Assembly (NCBI RefSeq): GCF_007990265.1
Contig: NZ_BJWH01000010.1
Span: 62,001-126,000 of the forward strand
From: Cellulomonas terrae
GTDB taxonomy: Bacteria; Actinomycetota; Actinomycetes; Actinomycetales; Cellulomonadaceae
Direction of reading: 5' to 3'
DNA length: 64,000 bases
Part shown: positions 34,308-47,179 of the stretch, piece by piece
Layout of the letters: each line of letters begins with the position of its first letter
How positions within the stretch are numbered: position 1 is the first letter of the stretch
The notes under the pieces: model-generated
What the model was told of the DNA's origin: nothing
The model's input: the letters and a program-made list of their open reading frames with translations, nothing else
Databases searched by the model: none
Position numbers and translations under genes: made by a program

Positions 34308-35594
34308 CGTCCCCGCGTTGACGGTCGGCCGCTCGGCGCGCAGAGCCGTGCCCACGACGAGGCCGAGAGCGGCGACACCCGCCCCCACGAAGAGCGCGGT
34401 GCGGGTGTCGCCGACCGTCGAGAGCACGGCCACGCCGAGCGCACCACCGATCGCGAACGACGTGTCCGCGAACCCGGCCGCCAGTCCCGCGTCGGCGACC
34501 GCCACCCCCGAGACGGCGGCGATCTGCGCGCTCACGAAGGCGGCGCCGAGGCCCGCGCCGAACACGACCAGGCCGACGACGGGCGCCGGCGTCGTGAGCG
34601 CGACGCAGCCGACCGCGAGCAGGACCGTCCCGGCCACCGCCACGGCCCGCACCCCGACCCGGGTGACCACCGCCTGCCCGGCGAAGGACCCGAGCACCGA
34701 GGCGCCGGTCAGGGCGGCGGTCGTCAGCCCGAACTGCACGGGGGAGGTGCGCGACTCGTCCGCGCCGAGCGCCAGCACCAGCAGGACCCCGTCCACGCAC
34801 ATCCCGGCCACCAGCAGCAGGACGTTCCCGGCGACGAGCCGCCGTGACCGCACCACCCGCCACGGGACGAGCGGCGCGACGGCTCGACGCTCGACCAGGA
34901 CGAAGGCCGCCATCAGGAGGCCCGCGACCACCAGTGCCGCCCAGGACGCCTCCGTGATCGCCAGGACGAGGAGCACGAGGGACGCCGTCACGGTCAGCGC
35001 GCCCGCCAGGTCGAACGAGCGCGGGCCGTCCGGCCTCCCGGTGTCCTTCGGGAGCAGGCTCCGCGACGCTGCCAGCAGCAGGGCGCCGACGGGCAGGTTG
35101 ACCAGGAAGATCCACTGCCAGCCCCACAGCTGGGTGATCGGCCCGCCCAGCAGCAGCCCCGCCGTCCCCCCGACCCCGCCGATCCCGCCCCAGATCCCGA
35201 GCGCCCGGTTGCGCTCGGGACCGGGCTCGAACGTCGCGAGCACCAGCGACAGCGCGGTCGGGGCCATGATCGCCGCGCCGGCCCCCTGCAGGACGCGTGC
35301 GCCGACGAGGACGGACGGCTCGACCGCCGACCCGCACACCACCGACGCCGCCGTGAAGATCGCGATGCCGAGCAGGAACACCCGGCGGCGGCCGAGCAGG
35401 TCCGCGACCCGCCCCCCGAACAGCAGGAGCCCGCCGAACGTCACGAGGTAGGCGCTGAGCACCCACTGCACGTCCCCGGGCGCGAACGCGAGCTCGTCCG
35501 CGATCGACGGCAGCGCCACGTAGACGATCGTGCTGTCGAGGACGACGACGAAGAACGCCGTGCCGAGAACTCCCAGGGTCCGCGTCCGATGCAT
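34302..35594 (-). CDS. MFS transporter (DHA2/EmrB-like)
   Basis: 430 residues. Drug:proton antiporter-type MFS carrier with the motif VVLDSTIVYVALPSI in helix 1 and RVADLLGRRRVFLLG as motif A. About 12-14 membrane helices; rather short for DHA2. It probably exports a toxic compound. The ATG start at 35594 lacks a ribosome binding site, but a good promoter (TTGTTA, 18 bases, TACTGT) ends five bases before it, so the transcript is leaderless. It is divergent from the HxlR regulator, which likely controls it. Confidence 0.9.
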   Translation of the reverse strand: MHRTRTLGVLGTAFFVVVLDSTIVYVALPSIADELAFAPGDVQWVLSAYLVTFGGLLLFGGRVADLLGRRRVFLLGIAIFTAASVVCGSAVEPSVLVGARVLQGAGAAIMAPTALSLVLATFEPGPERNRALGIWGGIGGVGGTAGLLLGGPITQLWGWQWIFLVNLPVGALLLAASRSLLPKDTGRPDGPRSFDLAGALTVTASLVLLVLAITEASWAALVVAGLLMAAFVLVERRAVAPLVPWRVVRSRRLVAGNVLLLVAGMCVDGVLLVLALGADESRTSPVQFGLTTAALTGASVLGSFAGQAVVTRVGVRAVAVAGTVLLAVGCVALTTPAPVVGLVVFGAGLGAAFVSAQIAAVSGVAVADAGLAAGFADTSFAIGGALGVAVLSTVGDTRTALFVGAGVAALGLVVGTALRAERPTVNAGTS

Positions 35595-35599
35595 GTTGC

Positions 35600-35629
35600 A
35601 CAGTAGGACTGACTAGTTAGGAATAACAA
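35600..35629 (-). promoter_or_regulatory. Promoter of the MFS gene (leaderless)
   Basis: Read on the minus strand: TTGTTA (35629-35624), an 18-base spacer and TACTGT (35605-35600). The ATG follows five bases later. It overlaps the region in front of the HxlR gene. Confidence 0.75.
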
Positions 35630-35634
35630 CCGTC

Positions 35635-35640
35635 TAGTAT
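35635..35640 (+). promoter_or_regulatory. Likely -10 element of the HxlR gene (leaderless)
   Basis: TAGTAT ends exactly six bases before the ATG at 35647, with GGATCC between and no ribosome binding site. No convincing -35 is seen, which fits an activator- or repressor-controlled promoter. Confidence 0.6.
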
Positions 35641-35646
35641 GGATCC

Positions 35647-36279
35647 ATGACGCGTTCGTACGACGACGGCTGCGGGATCGCCCACGCGCTCGACCTGGTC
35701 GGGGAACGGTGGGCGCTGCTCGTCGTCCGGGAGCTGCTCCTCGGGCCCAAGCGGTTCACCGACCTGCGCGCGGGCCTGCCGGGGGTCAGCGCGAACATCC
35801 TGAGCCAACGCCTGCGCGAGCTCGAGGCCGAAGGGATCGTCGAGCGGACCACGCTCCCGCCACCCGCAGCAGCGGCCGTCTACGCGCTGACCGCCCGCGG
35901 CGCCGAGCTCGAGCCCGTCGTCCTGGCCCTCGGCGCCTGGGGCGTGCGCTCCCCCACGCTGCCCCGCGACGCCCACCTCGGCGTGGACTCGGTGATCCTG
36001 TCGCTCGCGGCGCAGCTCACCCGTACCGACCCGCCCGCGACCTACGAGCTGCGGCTGGGCGCCTACCGGTTCGCGGTCCGGCTGCACGACGGCACCATCG
36101 ACGTCTCGCGCGGACCTGCCGAGCGCCCGGCCGCCGTCATCTCGACCACTGCGCGCACCCTGGACGCGGTCGTGTCCGGGGACCGCACGCTCACCGACGC
36201 CGTCGCGTCGGGCGAGGCGACCGTCGACGGCGACGAGGACGCCGCCGCCCGCTTCGCCACCTACTTCGCACCGGCGTGA
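35647..36279 (+). CDS. HxlR-family regulator with C-terminal SCP2-like domain
   Basis: 210 residues. Residues about 8-95 are an HxlR winged helix: CGIAHALDLVGERWALLVVR, RFTDLRAGLPGVSANILSQR and LTARGAELEPVV. Residues about 115-205 (YELRLGAYRFAVRLHDGTID, TARTLDAVVSGDRTLTDAV) resemble an SCP2 sterol-carrier-like domain, which could bind a hydrophobic ligand and signal to the DNA-binding part. This fusion is known in actinobacteria. It probably controls the divergent MFS exporter. Confidence 0.88.
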   Translation: MTRSYDDGCGIAHALDLVGERWALLVVRELLLGPKRFTDLRAGLPGVSANILSQRLRELEAEGIVERTTLPPPAAAAVYALTARGAELEPVVLALGAWGVRSPTLPRDAHLGVDSVILSLAAQLTRTDPPATYELRLGAYRFAVRLHDGTIDVSRGPAERPAAVISTTARTLDAVVSGDRTLTDAVASGEATVDGDEDAAARFATYFAPA

Positions 36280-36364
36280 CCGCGGCGCTCGCGGACGACC
36301 TCCCGCTCGCCGGTCCGGCGCCGTTCCCGGTGGAGGGACGCTCCGCGGCGTGCTGCCCGCCGGT

Positions 36365-41328
<4,964 letters not shown>

Positions 41329-41332
<4 letters not shown>

Positions 41333-42441
41333 CTGACGAGACCAGAGGTGGCGCCCGATGAGCGGAGCGCGGCGGTCACGGTGGCCTGGCCCAGCACGCG
41401 CGTGCCGTCGTAGAGCACGGCCGACTGCCCGGGCGCGACCCCGCGCAGGGCACCGGCCTGGTCCAGCGCGATCTCGACGACCCCGTCCTGGACGGTGGCG
41501 TGCGCCGGCACCGCGTCGCCGTGCGCGCGCACCTGCAGCGCACAGGGGAACGAACCGTCCGCCTCGGCGAACCAGACCGCACGGTCGGCCTGCACGGCCT
41601 GCACGGCCAGCTCGTCGGCGGACCCGACGACCACCCGGTTGTCGACCGGCTCGACCGACAGCACGTACCGAGGCTTGCCGTCGGCGGCGGGGCGACCGAT
41701 CGAGAGGCCCTTGCGCTGCCCCACGGTGAACGCGTACGCCCCGTCGTGCTGCCCGAGCACGACGCCGGAGCCGTCGACGATCTCGCCGGGCTGGGACCCG
41801 AGCCGCGAGCGCAGGAAGCCCTGGGTGTCCCCGTCGGCGACGAAGCAGATGTCGTAGGAGTCCGGCTTGGCGGACACGGACAGCCCGCGGGCGGCCGCCT
41901 CGGCGCGGGTCTCCTCCTTGGTGGCGACGTCGCCGAGCGGGAACATCGACCGCGCCAGGCGCTCGGGGCCCATGACGGCGAGCACGTAGGACTGGTCCTT
42001 GGCCAGGTCCCGGGCGCGGTGCAGCTCCCGGGTGCCGTCGGGACGGGTCTCGATGCGGGCGTAGTGGCCGGTGCAGACCGCGTCGAACCCGAGGGCGACG
42101 GCCTTGTCCAGCAGCGTGGCGAACTTGATGTGCTCGTTGCAGCGGACGCACGGGTTCGGGGTGCGGCCGGCCTCGTACTCGGCGACGAAGTCCGCGACGA
42201 CCGTCTCCTCGAACCGCTCGGACAGGTCCCACACGTAGTACGGGATGCCCAGCACGTCGGCGGCGCGGCGGGCGTCTCCGGCGTCCTCGATCGAGCAGCA
42301 CCCGCGCGAGCCGGTGCGGAACTGGTCGCGCGTGCGGGACAGGGCCATGTGCACGCCGACGACGTCGTGCCCCGCGTCGACCGCACGTGCTGCGGCGACC
42401 GCGGAGTCGACACCGCCCGACAGGGCGGCGAGCACGCGCAT
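41329..42441 (-). CDS. mnmA: tRNA-specific 2-thiouridylase
   Basis: 370 residues. Puts sulfur on uridine 34 of Lys, Glu and Gln tRNAs. The PP-loop [10 protein letters not shown] begins the protein. The catalytic cysteines are in [13 protein letters not shown] (about residue 105) and [12 protein letters not shown] (about residue 200). The ATG is a single base beyond the end of iscS, so translation is coupled with the sulfur donor. The GTGA overlap with the MetE-like gene extends the operon. Confidence 0.96.
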
Positions 42442-43631
42442 CAGCGCACCGTCCCGACGGTCGCGAGCCCGGCGGCGCGCGCCCGGTCGACGACACCGGG
42501 CAGGGCCGCGAGCAGCGCGTCGACGTCGGCGGCGGTCGACGGGTGCCCGAGGCTGAACCGCAGCGCACCGCGTGCGGCGACCTCGTCGACCCCCATCGCC
42601 AGCAGGACGTGGCTGGGCCGGGGCACGCCCGCCTGGCAGGCGGACCCGGTGGACGCCTCGATCCCGGCGGAGTCGAGGAGGTACAGCAGCGAGTCGCCCT
42701 CACAGCCCGGGAACGTGAAGTGGGCGTTGGCGGGCAGCCGCCGGGAGGTGTCGCGCGGTCCGCGCAGCACGGCGTCGGGGACCACGTCCTGGACCCCGGT
42801 GACGAGCGTGTCGCGGAGGGCACCCACCCGGACGGCGAAGTCCTCGCGGCCGCCGACCGACTCCTCGACCGCCAGCCCGAACGACGCGAGCAGCGCGGCG
42901 TCGAGGGTGCCCGACCGCACCCCCCGCTCCTGCCCTCCGCCGTGCAGGACGGGCGTCAGGTCGAGCCCGCGCCGGGCCAGGAGGGCACCGGCGCCGCCGG
43001 GGCCGCCCACCTTGTGCGCGCTCACGGTCATCGCGTCGAGCCCCGACGCACCGAAGTCGACAGGCACCTGCCCGACGGCCTGCACCGCGTCGGCGTGCAC
43101 CGGCACCCCGTACCGGCGCGCGAGCGCGACCACGTCGTCGAGCGGCTGCAGGGTGCCGACCTCGTTGTTCGCCCACATCACCGAGAGGAGCGCCACCTGG
43201 TCACCGCTGCGCTCCAGCTCCTCGCGCAGCGCGTCGACCTCGACGACCCCGTCGCCGTCGACGGGCAGGAGCACGAGCTCGGCACCGGCGTGCTCGGCCA
43301 TCCAGAATGCCGGGTCCAGCACCGCGTGGTGCTCCACGGCGGACACCAGCAGCCGTCTGCGCTGCTTGTCCTCGTTGCGCCGGGCCCAGAACATCCCCTT
43401 GATCGCGAGGTTGTCCGCCTCGGTGCCGCCCGAGGTCCAGACGACCTCGCTGGGCCGTGCGCCGAGGGCCGCGGCGAGCCGCTCACGGGCCTCCTCGACG
43501 ACGCGGCGGGCCGCCCGACCCGACGCGTGCAGGGACGAGGGGTTGCCGGTGCGCACGAGCTGCTCGGCGAGCACCCGCGCGGCCTCCGGGAGCATGGGCG
43601 TGGTCGCCGCATGGTCGAGATACACGCTCAT
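42441..43631 (-). CDS. iscS: Cysteine desulfurase
   Basis: 396 residues, PLP-dependent enzyme taking sulfur from cysteine for MnmA and possibly Fe-S assembly. Signs: [15 protein letters not shown] at the start, the PLP lysine in [12 protein letters not shown] and the catalytic cysteine in [13 protein letters not shown]. The start used is ATG 43631 with GGAG upstream; a 25-codon longer frame is unlikely. It is coupled directly to mnmA and divergent from a kinase-like gene. Confidence 0.95.
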   Translation of the reverse strand: MSVYLDHAATTPMLPEAARVLAEQLVRTGNPSSLHASGRAARRVVEEARERLAAALGARPSEVVWTSGGTEADNLAIKGMFWARRNEDKQRRRLLVSAVEHHAVLDPAFWMAEHAGAELVLLPVDGDGVVEVDALREELERSGDQVALLSVMWANNEVGTLQPLDDVVALARRYGVPVHADAVQAVGQVPVDFGASGLDAMTVSAHKVGGPGGAGALLARRGLDLTPVLHGGGQERGVRSGTLDAALLASFGLAVEESVGGREDFAVRVGALRDTLVTGVQDVVPDAVLRGPRDTSRRLPANAHFTFPGCEGDSLLYLLDSAGIEASTGSACQAGVPRPSHVLLAMGVDEVAARGALRFSLGHPSTAADVDALLAALPGVVDRARAAGLATVGTVR

Positions 43632-43726
43632 CGGCTCCAGTCTACGAACGACCTCCACACTTCCCGACCGCGCGCCCCGTGGGATCACCCTCCGAGGGCC
43701 GCTCACGAACTGGCAGGATGTGCCGC

Positions 43727-44719
43727 GTGAGTGCCGACGACGTCATCGCCCTCCCGCTCGCCTTCAGCGGCCAGCGGCTGGACTGGCGCGACCTCCCCCG
43801 GCACGTGCGGGCCCGGATCGCCGAGCTGGCAGGCGCTCAGGTCACCGCGGAGATCAGCGCCACCAGCGGGTTCAGCCCCGGGTTCGCCGCCGTGCTCGAG
43901 CTCGCCGACGGGCGCGGTGTCTTCGTGAAGGCCGTGTCCGGCGAGCAGAACCCGGTCTCCCCTGACCTCGCCCGCGCCGAGATCCGGGTGTCCCGCGCGC
44001 TGCCGCCGCAGGTCCCCGCGCCGCGGCTGCTCTGGACCTCCGACGACGGCGACTGGGTGATCCTCGGGTTCGAGGTCGTGCACGGTCGCTCCCCGGAGCT
44101 GCCGTGGCGGCCCGAGGACCTGCGCGCCGTCGCCGACGCCGTGGGAGCGCTCGCAGACGCGGAGCCGCTGCCCGGGCACTCGCTGCCGCGCACGGACGAC
44201 CAGCTCGCCGAGGACTTCACCGGCTGGCGCAAGCTGCACGCCCTCGACCGCGACGCGCAGGTGCGGTACGCGGACCTGGCGGGCGACATCGGCCGGTGGG
44301 CGCTCGACAACGTCGAGCAGCTGGTCCGCTGGGAGCAGGAGTCGCTGCGGGTGTGCGCCGGCGACTCCCTCGTGCACGGTGACCTGCGCGCCGACAACGT
44401 GATGATCGACCCCGACCACCAGCACCGGGTCTGGCTCATCGACTGGCCGCACGCGAGCGTCGGTGCGCCCTGGCTCGACCTGGCGTTCATGCTGCCCAGC
44501 GTCGCGCTCCAGGGCGGCGGTGACCCGGCGACCCTCTTCCGGGAGCACGCCGTGTCGGACGGGGTGCACGACGACGACCTGCGGGCAGGCCTGGCGGGGT
44601 TGTCCGGCTACTTCGCGTGGAGCTCGCGTCAGCCGGCACCGCTCGGCATCCCGAACCTGCGCCGGTTCCAGGCCGCGCAGGGCGTCGCGACGGTGCGCTG
44701 GCTGCGCGACCTGTCCTGA
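43727..44719 (+). CDS. APH-family phosphotransferase-like protein
   Basis: 330 residues, aminoglycoside phosphotransferase fold. The catalytic loop is VHGDLRADNVMID (H-x-D with the metal-binding Asn) and the following IDWPHASVGAPWLDLA supplies the second metal aspartate. Many such proteins phosphorylate small metabolites or alcohols, not antibiotics. The start is set at GTG 43727; an ATG at 43718 would add three residues. AGGA lies seven bases upstream and CAGGAT could be a -10. It is a single gene, divergent from iscS. Confidence 0.85.
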   Translation: MSADDVIALPLAFSGQRLDWRDLPRHVRARIAELAGAQVTAEISATSGFSPGFAAVLELADGRGVFVKAVSGEQNPVSPDLARAEIRVSRALPPQVPAPRLLWTSDDGDWVILGFEVVHGRSPELPWRPEDLRAVADAVGALADAEPLPGHSLPRTDDQLAEDFTGWRKLHALDRDAQVRYADLAGDIGRWALDNVEQLVRWEQESLRVCAGDSLVHGDLRADNVMIDPDHQHRVWLIDWPHASVGAPWLDLAFMLPSVALQGGGDPATLFREHAVSDGVHDDDLRAGLAGLSGYFAWSSRQPAPLGIPNLRRFQAAQGVATVRWLRDLS

Positions 44720-44752
44720 CGCGGCGCGGCCGACGGGCGGGCGACGCGCTCG

Positions 44753-45142
44753 TCAGGCCGGGTCGCGAGGTTCGTCGGACTGCAGCTTCTGCTCCCGGTC
44801 GCGCAGCTGCGCCTCCCAGTCCTTGAGCATCTTCTCGTGCTTGTCGTCCGACGAGCGCATGCCGGCCAGGAACTCCGGGTCGTCGTCCGGGGACGACCGG
44901 CGCGGCCGCTCGTACTCGGGGAACCCGGCGGTCTGGGTCGACGGCCACGGGACGTTCCGTCGGGGCCGGTGCTCAGGACGGCCGGCGACGAGCCACGCGA
45001 CCCCGCCCGCGATCGGCACCAGGATGATGACGAACACCCAGGTGGTCTTCGAGAGGTTCCGCGGGACGTCGGTCTGGATGCAGTCGATCAGGCAGTAGAC
45101 CAGCAGGGCGATCTCGATCAGGAACGGCAGGTAGCGGATCAC
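44753..45142 (-). CDS. PLDc_N (phospholipase D nuclease N-terminal-like) membrane protein
   Basis: 129 residues. Two N-terminal membrane helices (about 5-25 and 35-55) with the family pattern IRYLPFLIEIALLVYCLIDC and ITVF-like helices, then a polar tail with charged, coiled-coil-like KHEKMLKDWEAQLRDREQKL. The tail has no catalytic HKD motif. GTG 45142 has GGAG upstream. Function is unknown; such proteins are widespread in actinobacteria. Confidence 0.8.
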   Translation of the reverse strand: MIRYLPFLIEIALLVYCLIDCIQTDVPRNLSKTTWVFVIILVPIAGGVAWLVAGRPEHRPRRNVPWPSTQTAGFPEYERPRRSSPDDDPEFLAGMRSSDDKHEKMLKDWEAQLRDREQKLQSDEPRDPA

Positions 45143-45285
45143 GGGACTCCTCGGGCACCCCTGCCCGGCGGGTGTCAGCCGGGACCGACGGGCACGCTAG
45201 CGGAGCGGGCCTGCACGTGTCCGGGGTTCGGTTGCCCTGCCGACGCGATCACCCGGACGGACCAGCGGCGCACCCGATGCGCGCA

Positions 45286-46269
45286 TCAGCCCTTGAGTCG
45301 GCGGATCTCCGCGGCGGCCTGCGGGACGACGGTGAAGAGGTCGCCGACGACGCCGAAGTCCGCGATCTCGAAGATCGGGGCGTCGGGGTCGGAGTTGATC
45401 GCGACGATCGTGCCGGACGCCTGCATGCCGCCGCGGTGGTGCACGGCACCGGACACCCCGACGCCGACGTAGAGCCGCGGCGCGATGGTGACGCCGGTCT
45501 GGCCGATCTGCGCGTCGTGCCCGATCCAACCCTCGTCGGTGGCGACGCGTGTGGCGCCGACCGCACCGCCGACCACGTCCGCCAGCTCCTCGACGACCGA
45601 GAAGTCGCCCTCGGTGCCGCGGCCGCCGACCACGACGACGCTGGCGCTGCCGAGGTCCGGCCGACCGCTCGCGGGCCGCTCGACCCGCTCGACCAGGGTC
45701 ACCCGACGGGCCTTCTCGCTGACCGCGACGGCGTGCTCGCCGATCTGCGGCGCGGGTGCGCCGGCGACCGTCGACGGCACGACGGAGTTCGACTTGAGCG
45801 CGACGACCGCCAGTGGCGCGGTGACGGCGCACGACGTGGTCCACGTGCCGGCGAACACGGTCTTGCTGGCGACGTACCTGCCGTCGACGACCGCGAGGCC
45901 GTCGGCGTCGGTGACGACACCGGCTCCGGTGCTGACCGCGAGGCGCGCCACCGCCTCCTTGTTCTCGAAGGAGGAGACGACCAGCAGCAGCCCGGCCCCG
46001 GTGGCGTCGAGGAGCGAGGCCAGGGCCTCGGCGAGCACGGCGGACAGGTGCGGGTCCGCGTCGACGACGACCCGGTGCACGTGCGTGGCGCCCAGCGCAC
46101 CGAGCTCCGCGACGACCTCGGCGGACGGCTCGACGCCGTCGACGGTCCACGCGGCATGCACCCCGGCGCCGCCCGCGAGCTCGCGGGCGAGCGTCAGGAG
46201 CTCCCGGACGGGGGCGCGGACGGCTCCGTCCACGGTGTGGTCGACGAGCACGAGCACGGGTGCGGTCAC
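45286..46269 (-). CDS. etfA: Electron transfer flavoprotein alpha subunit
   Basis: 327 residues. EtfA binds FAD and carries electrons from acyl-CoA dehydrogenases toward the quinone pool. The C-terminal FAD site is clear: GQTGVTIAPRLYVGVGVSGAVHHR is partly visible as LYVGVGVSGAVHHRGGM, and INSDPDAPIFEIADFGVVGD is the signature. It starts at a GTG 25 bases after etfB, in the same operon. Confidence 0.95.
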   Translation of the reverse strand: MTAPVLVLVDHTVDGAVRAPVRELLTLARELAGGAGVHAAWTVDGVEPSAEVVAELGALGATHVHRVVVDADPHLSAVLAEALASLLDATGAGLLLVVSSFENKEAVARLAVSTGAGVVTDADGLAVVDGRYVASKTVFAGTWTTSCAVTAPLAVVALKSNSVVPSTVAGAPAPQIGEHAVAVSEKARRVTLVERVERPASGRPDLGSASVVVVGGRGTEGDFSVVEELADVVGGAVGATRVATDEGWIGHDAQIGQTGVTIAPRLYVGVGVSGAVHHRGGMQASGTIVAINSDPDAPIFEIADFGVVGDLFTVVPQAAAEIRRLKG

Positions 46270-46294
46270 AGCGGCGATCCTTCGGGTCGGGACG

Positions 46295-47083
46295 TCAGAC
46301 GAGCTGGTTGTCGACGAGGTACGCGGCGAGGCGGACCCCGGCGTCGCCCGTGTCCTGCACGAGCACGCGGTTGTCGCGCGGCGGCCGGGCGGCGGCCTCG
46401 AGCACCTCGGTGCGGGCGCCCGCGGTGCCGACGCGCGAGGCGTCGACGTCGAGGTCCGCGAGCGTCAGGGTGGTGATCGGCTTCTTGCGGGCCGCCATGA
46501 TGCCCTTGAAGTTGGGGTAGCGCGGCTCGTTGGCCTGGTCCGTGACCGACACCAGGGCCGGCAGCGTCGCCTCGAGCACCTCGGTGGCGTGGTCGAGGTT
46601 GCGCCGCACCCGCACCGTGGACCCGTCGACGGTCAGCTCGGCGGCGAGCGGCAGCGCGGGCAGGTCGAGCAGCTCCGCGAGGGCGGTCGGCAGCAGGGAC
46701 GTGAGCCCGTCCAGGCCGGCCATGCCGGTGACGACCAGGTCCACGTGCTCCTGGGCGTCCAGGTGGCGGATCGCGGCGGCGAGCACCCGCGCGGTGCCGA
46801 TCACGTCGGAGCCGGCGACGGCGTCGTCGACCACGTGGACCGCGTCCTCGGCGCCCATCTGCAGGCCGCGGCGGACGGCGTCCACGGCGTCGTCGGGGCC
46901 CACGGTCAGGGCCACGACAGACCCACCGGCCGCCTCGACGAGCGCGAGCGCCGCCTCGAGGGCGTTCTCGTCCAGCTCGTTCAGCGTCCCGTCCCCGCCG
47001 TCGCGGACCACGCGACCGTCGGGGCCCAGGGCCCGCTCGGACTGGATGTCAGGGACATGCTTCACGCAGACGACGATCCTCAC
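46295..47083 (-). CDS. etfB: Electron transfer flavoprotein beta subunit
   Basis: 262 residues. EtfB binds AMP and partners EtfA. The N-terminus MRIVVCVKHVPDIQSE and the DENALEAALALVEAAGG segment are typical, and residues 120-160 carry GMAGLDGLTSLLPTALAELL. The start is GTG 47083; the far longer frame overlaps glgX. A -10-like TAACGT ends seven bases upstream, suggesting a leaderless start. It is divergent from glgX across 96 bases. Confidence 0.95.
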   Translation of the reverse strand: MRIVVCVKHVPDIQSERALGPDGRVVRDGGDGTLNELDENALEAALALVEAAGGSVVALTVGPDDAVDAVRRGLQMGAEDAVHVVDDAVAGSDVIGTARVLAAAIRHLDAQEHVDLVVTGMAGLDGLTSLLPTALAELLDLPALPLAAELTVDGSTVRVRRNLDHATEVLEATLPALVSVTDQANEPRYPNFKGIMAARKKPITTLTLADLDVDASRVGTAGARTEVLEAAARPPRDNRVLVQDTGDAGVRLAAYLVDNQLV

Positions 47084-47179
47084 CCGCGGAACGTTACCTC
47101 CCGCCCCGGACCCGGCGGACAAGCGGTCCAGGACGGGAGACACCCGACACGTGTGGGCTTGTTCCCCCACAATGTGCGG

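Noticed and set aside
43707..43726. ATG 43718 as start of the APH-like gene
   Set aside because: AGGA lies too close to that ATG but well placed for GTG 43727. This remains uncertain and changes only three residues.
45485..47179. Extension of the glgX frame upstream across etfA and etfB
   Set aside because: The two Etf genes are well supported on the minus strand and the extra part has no similarity to GH13 proteins. The true start is GTG 47180.
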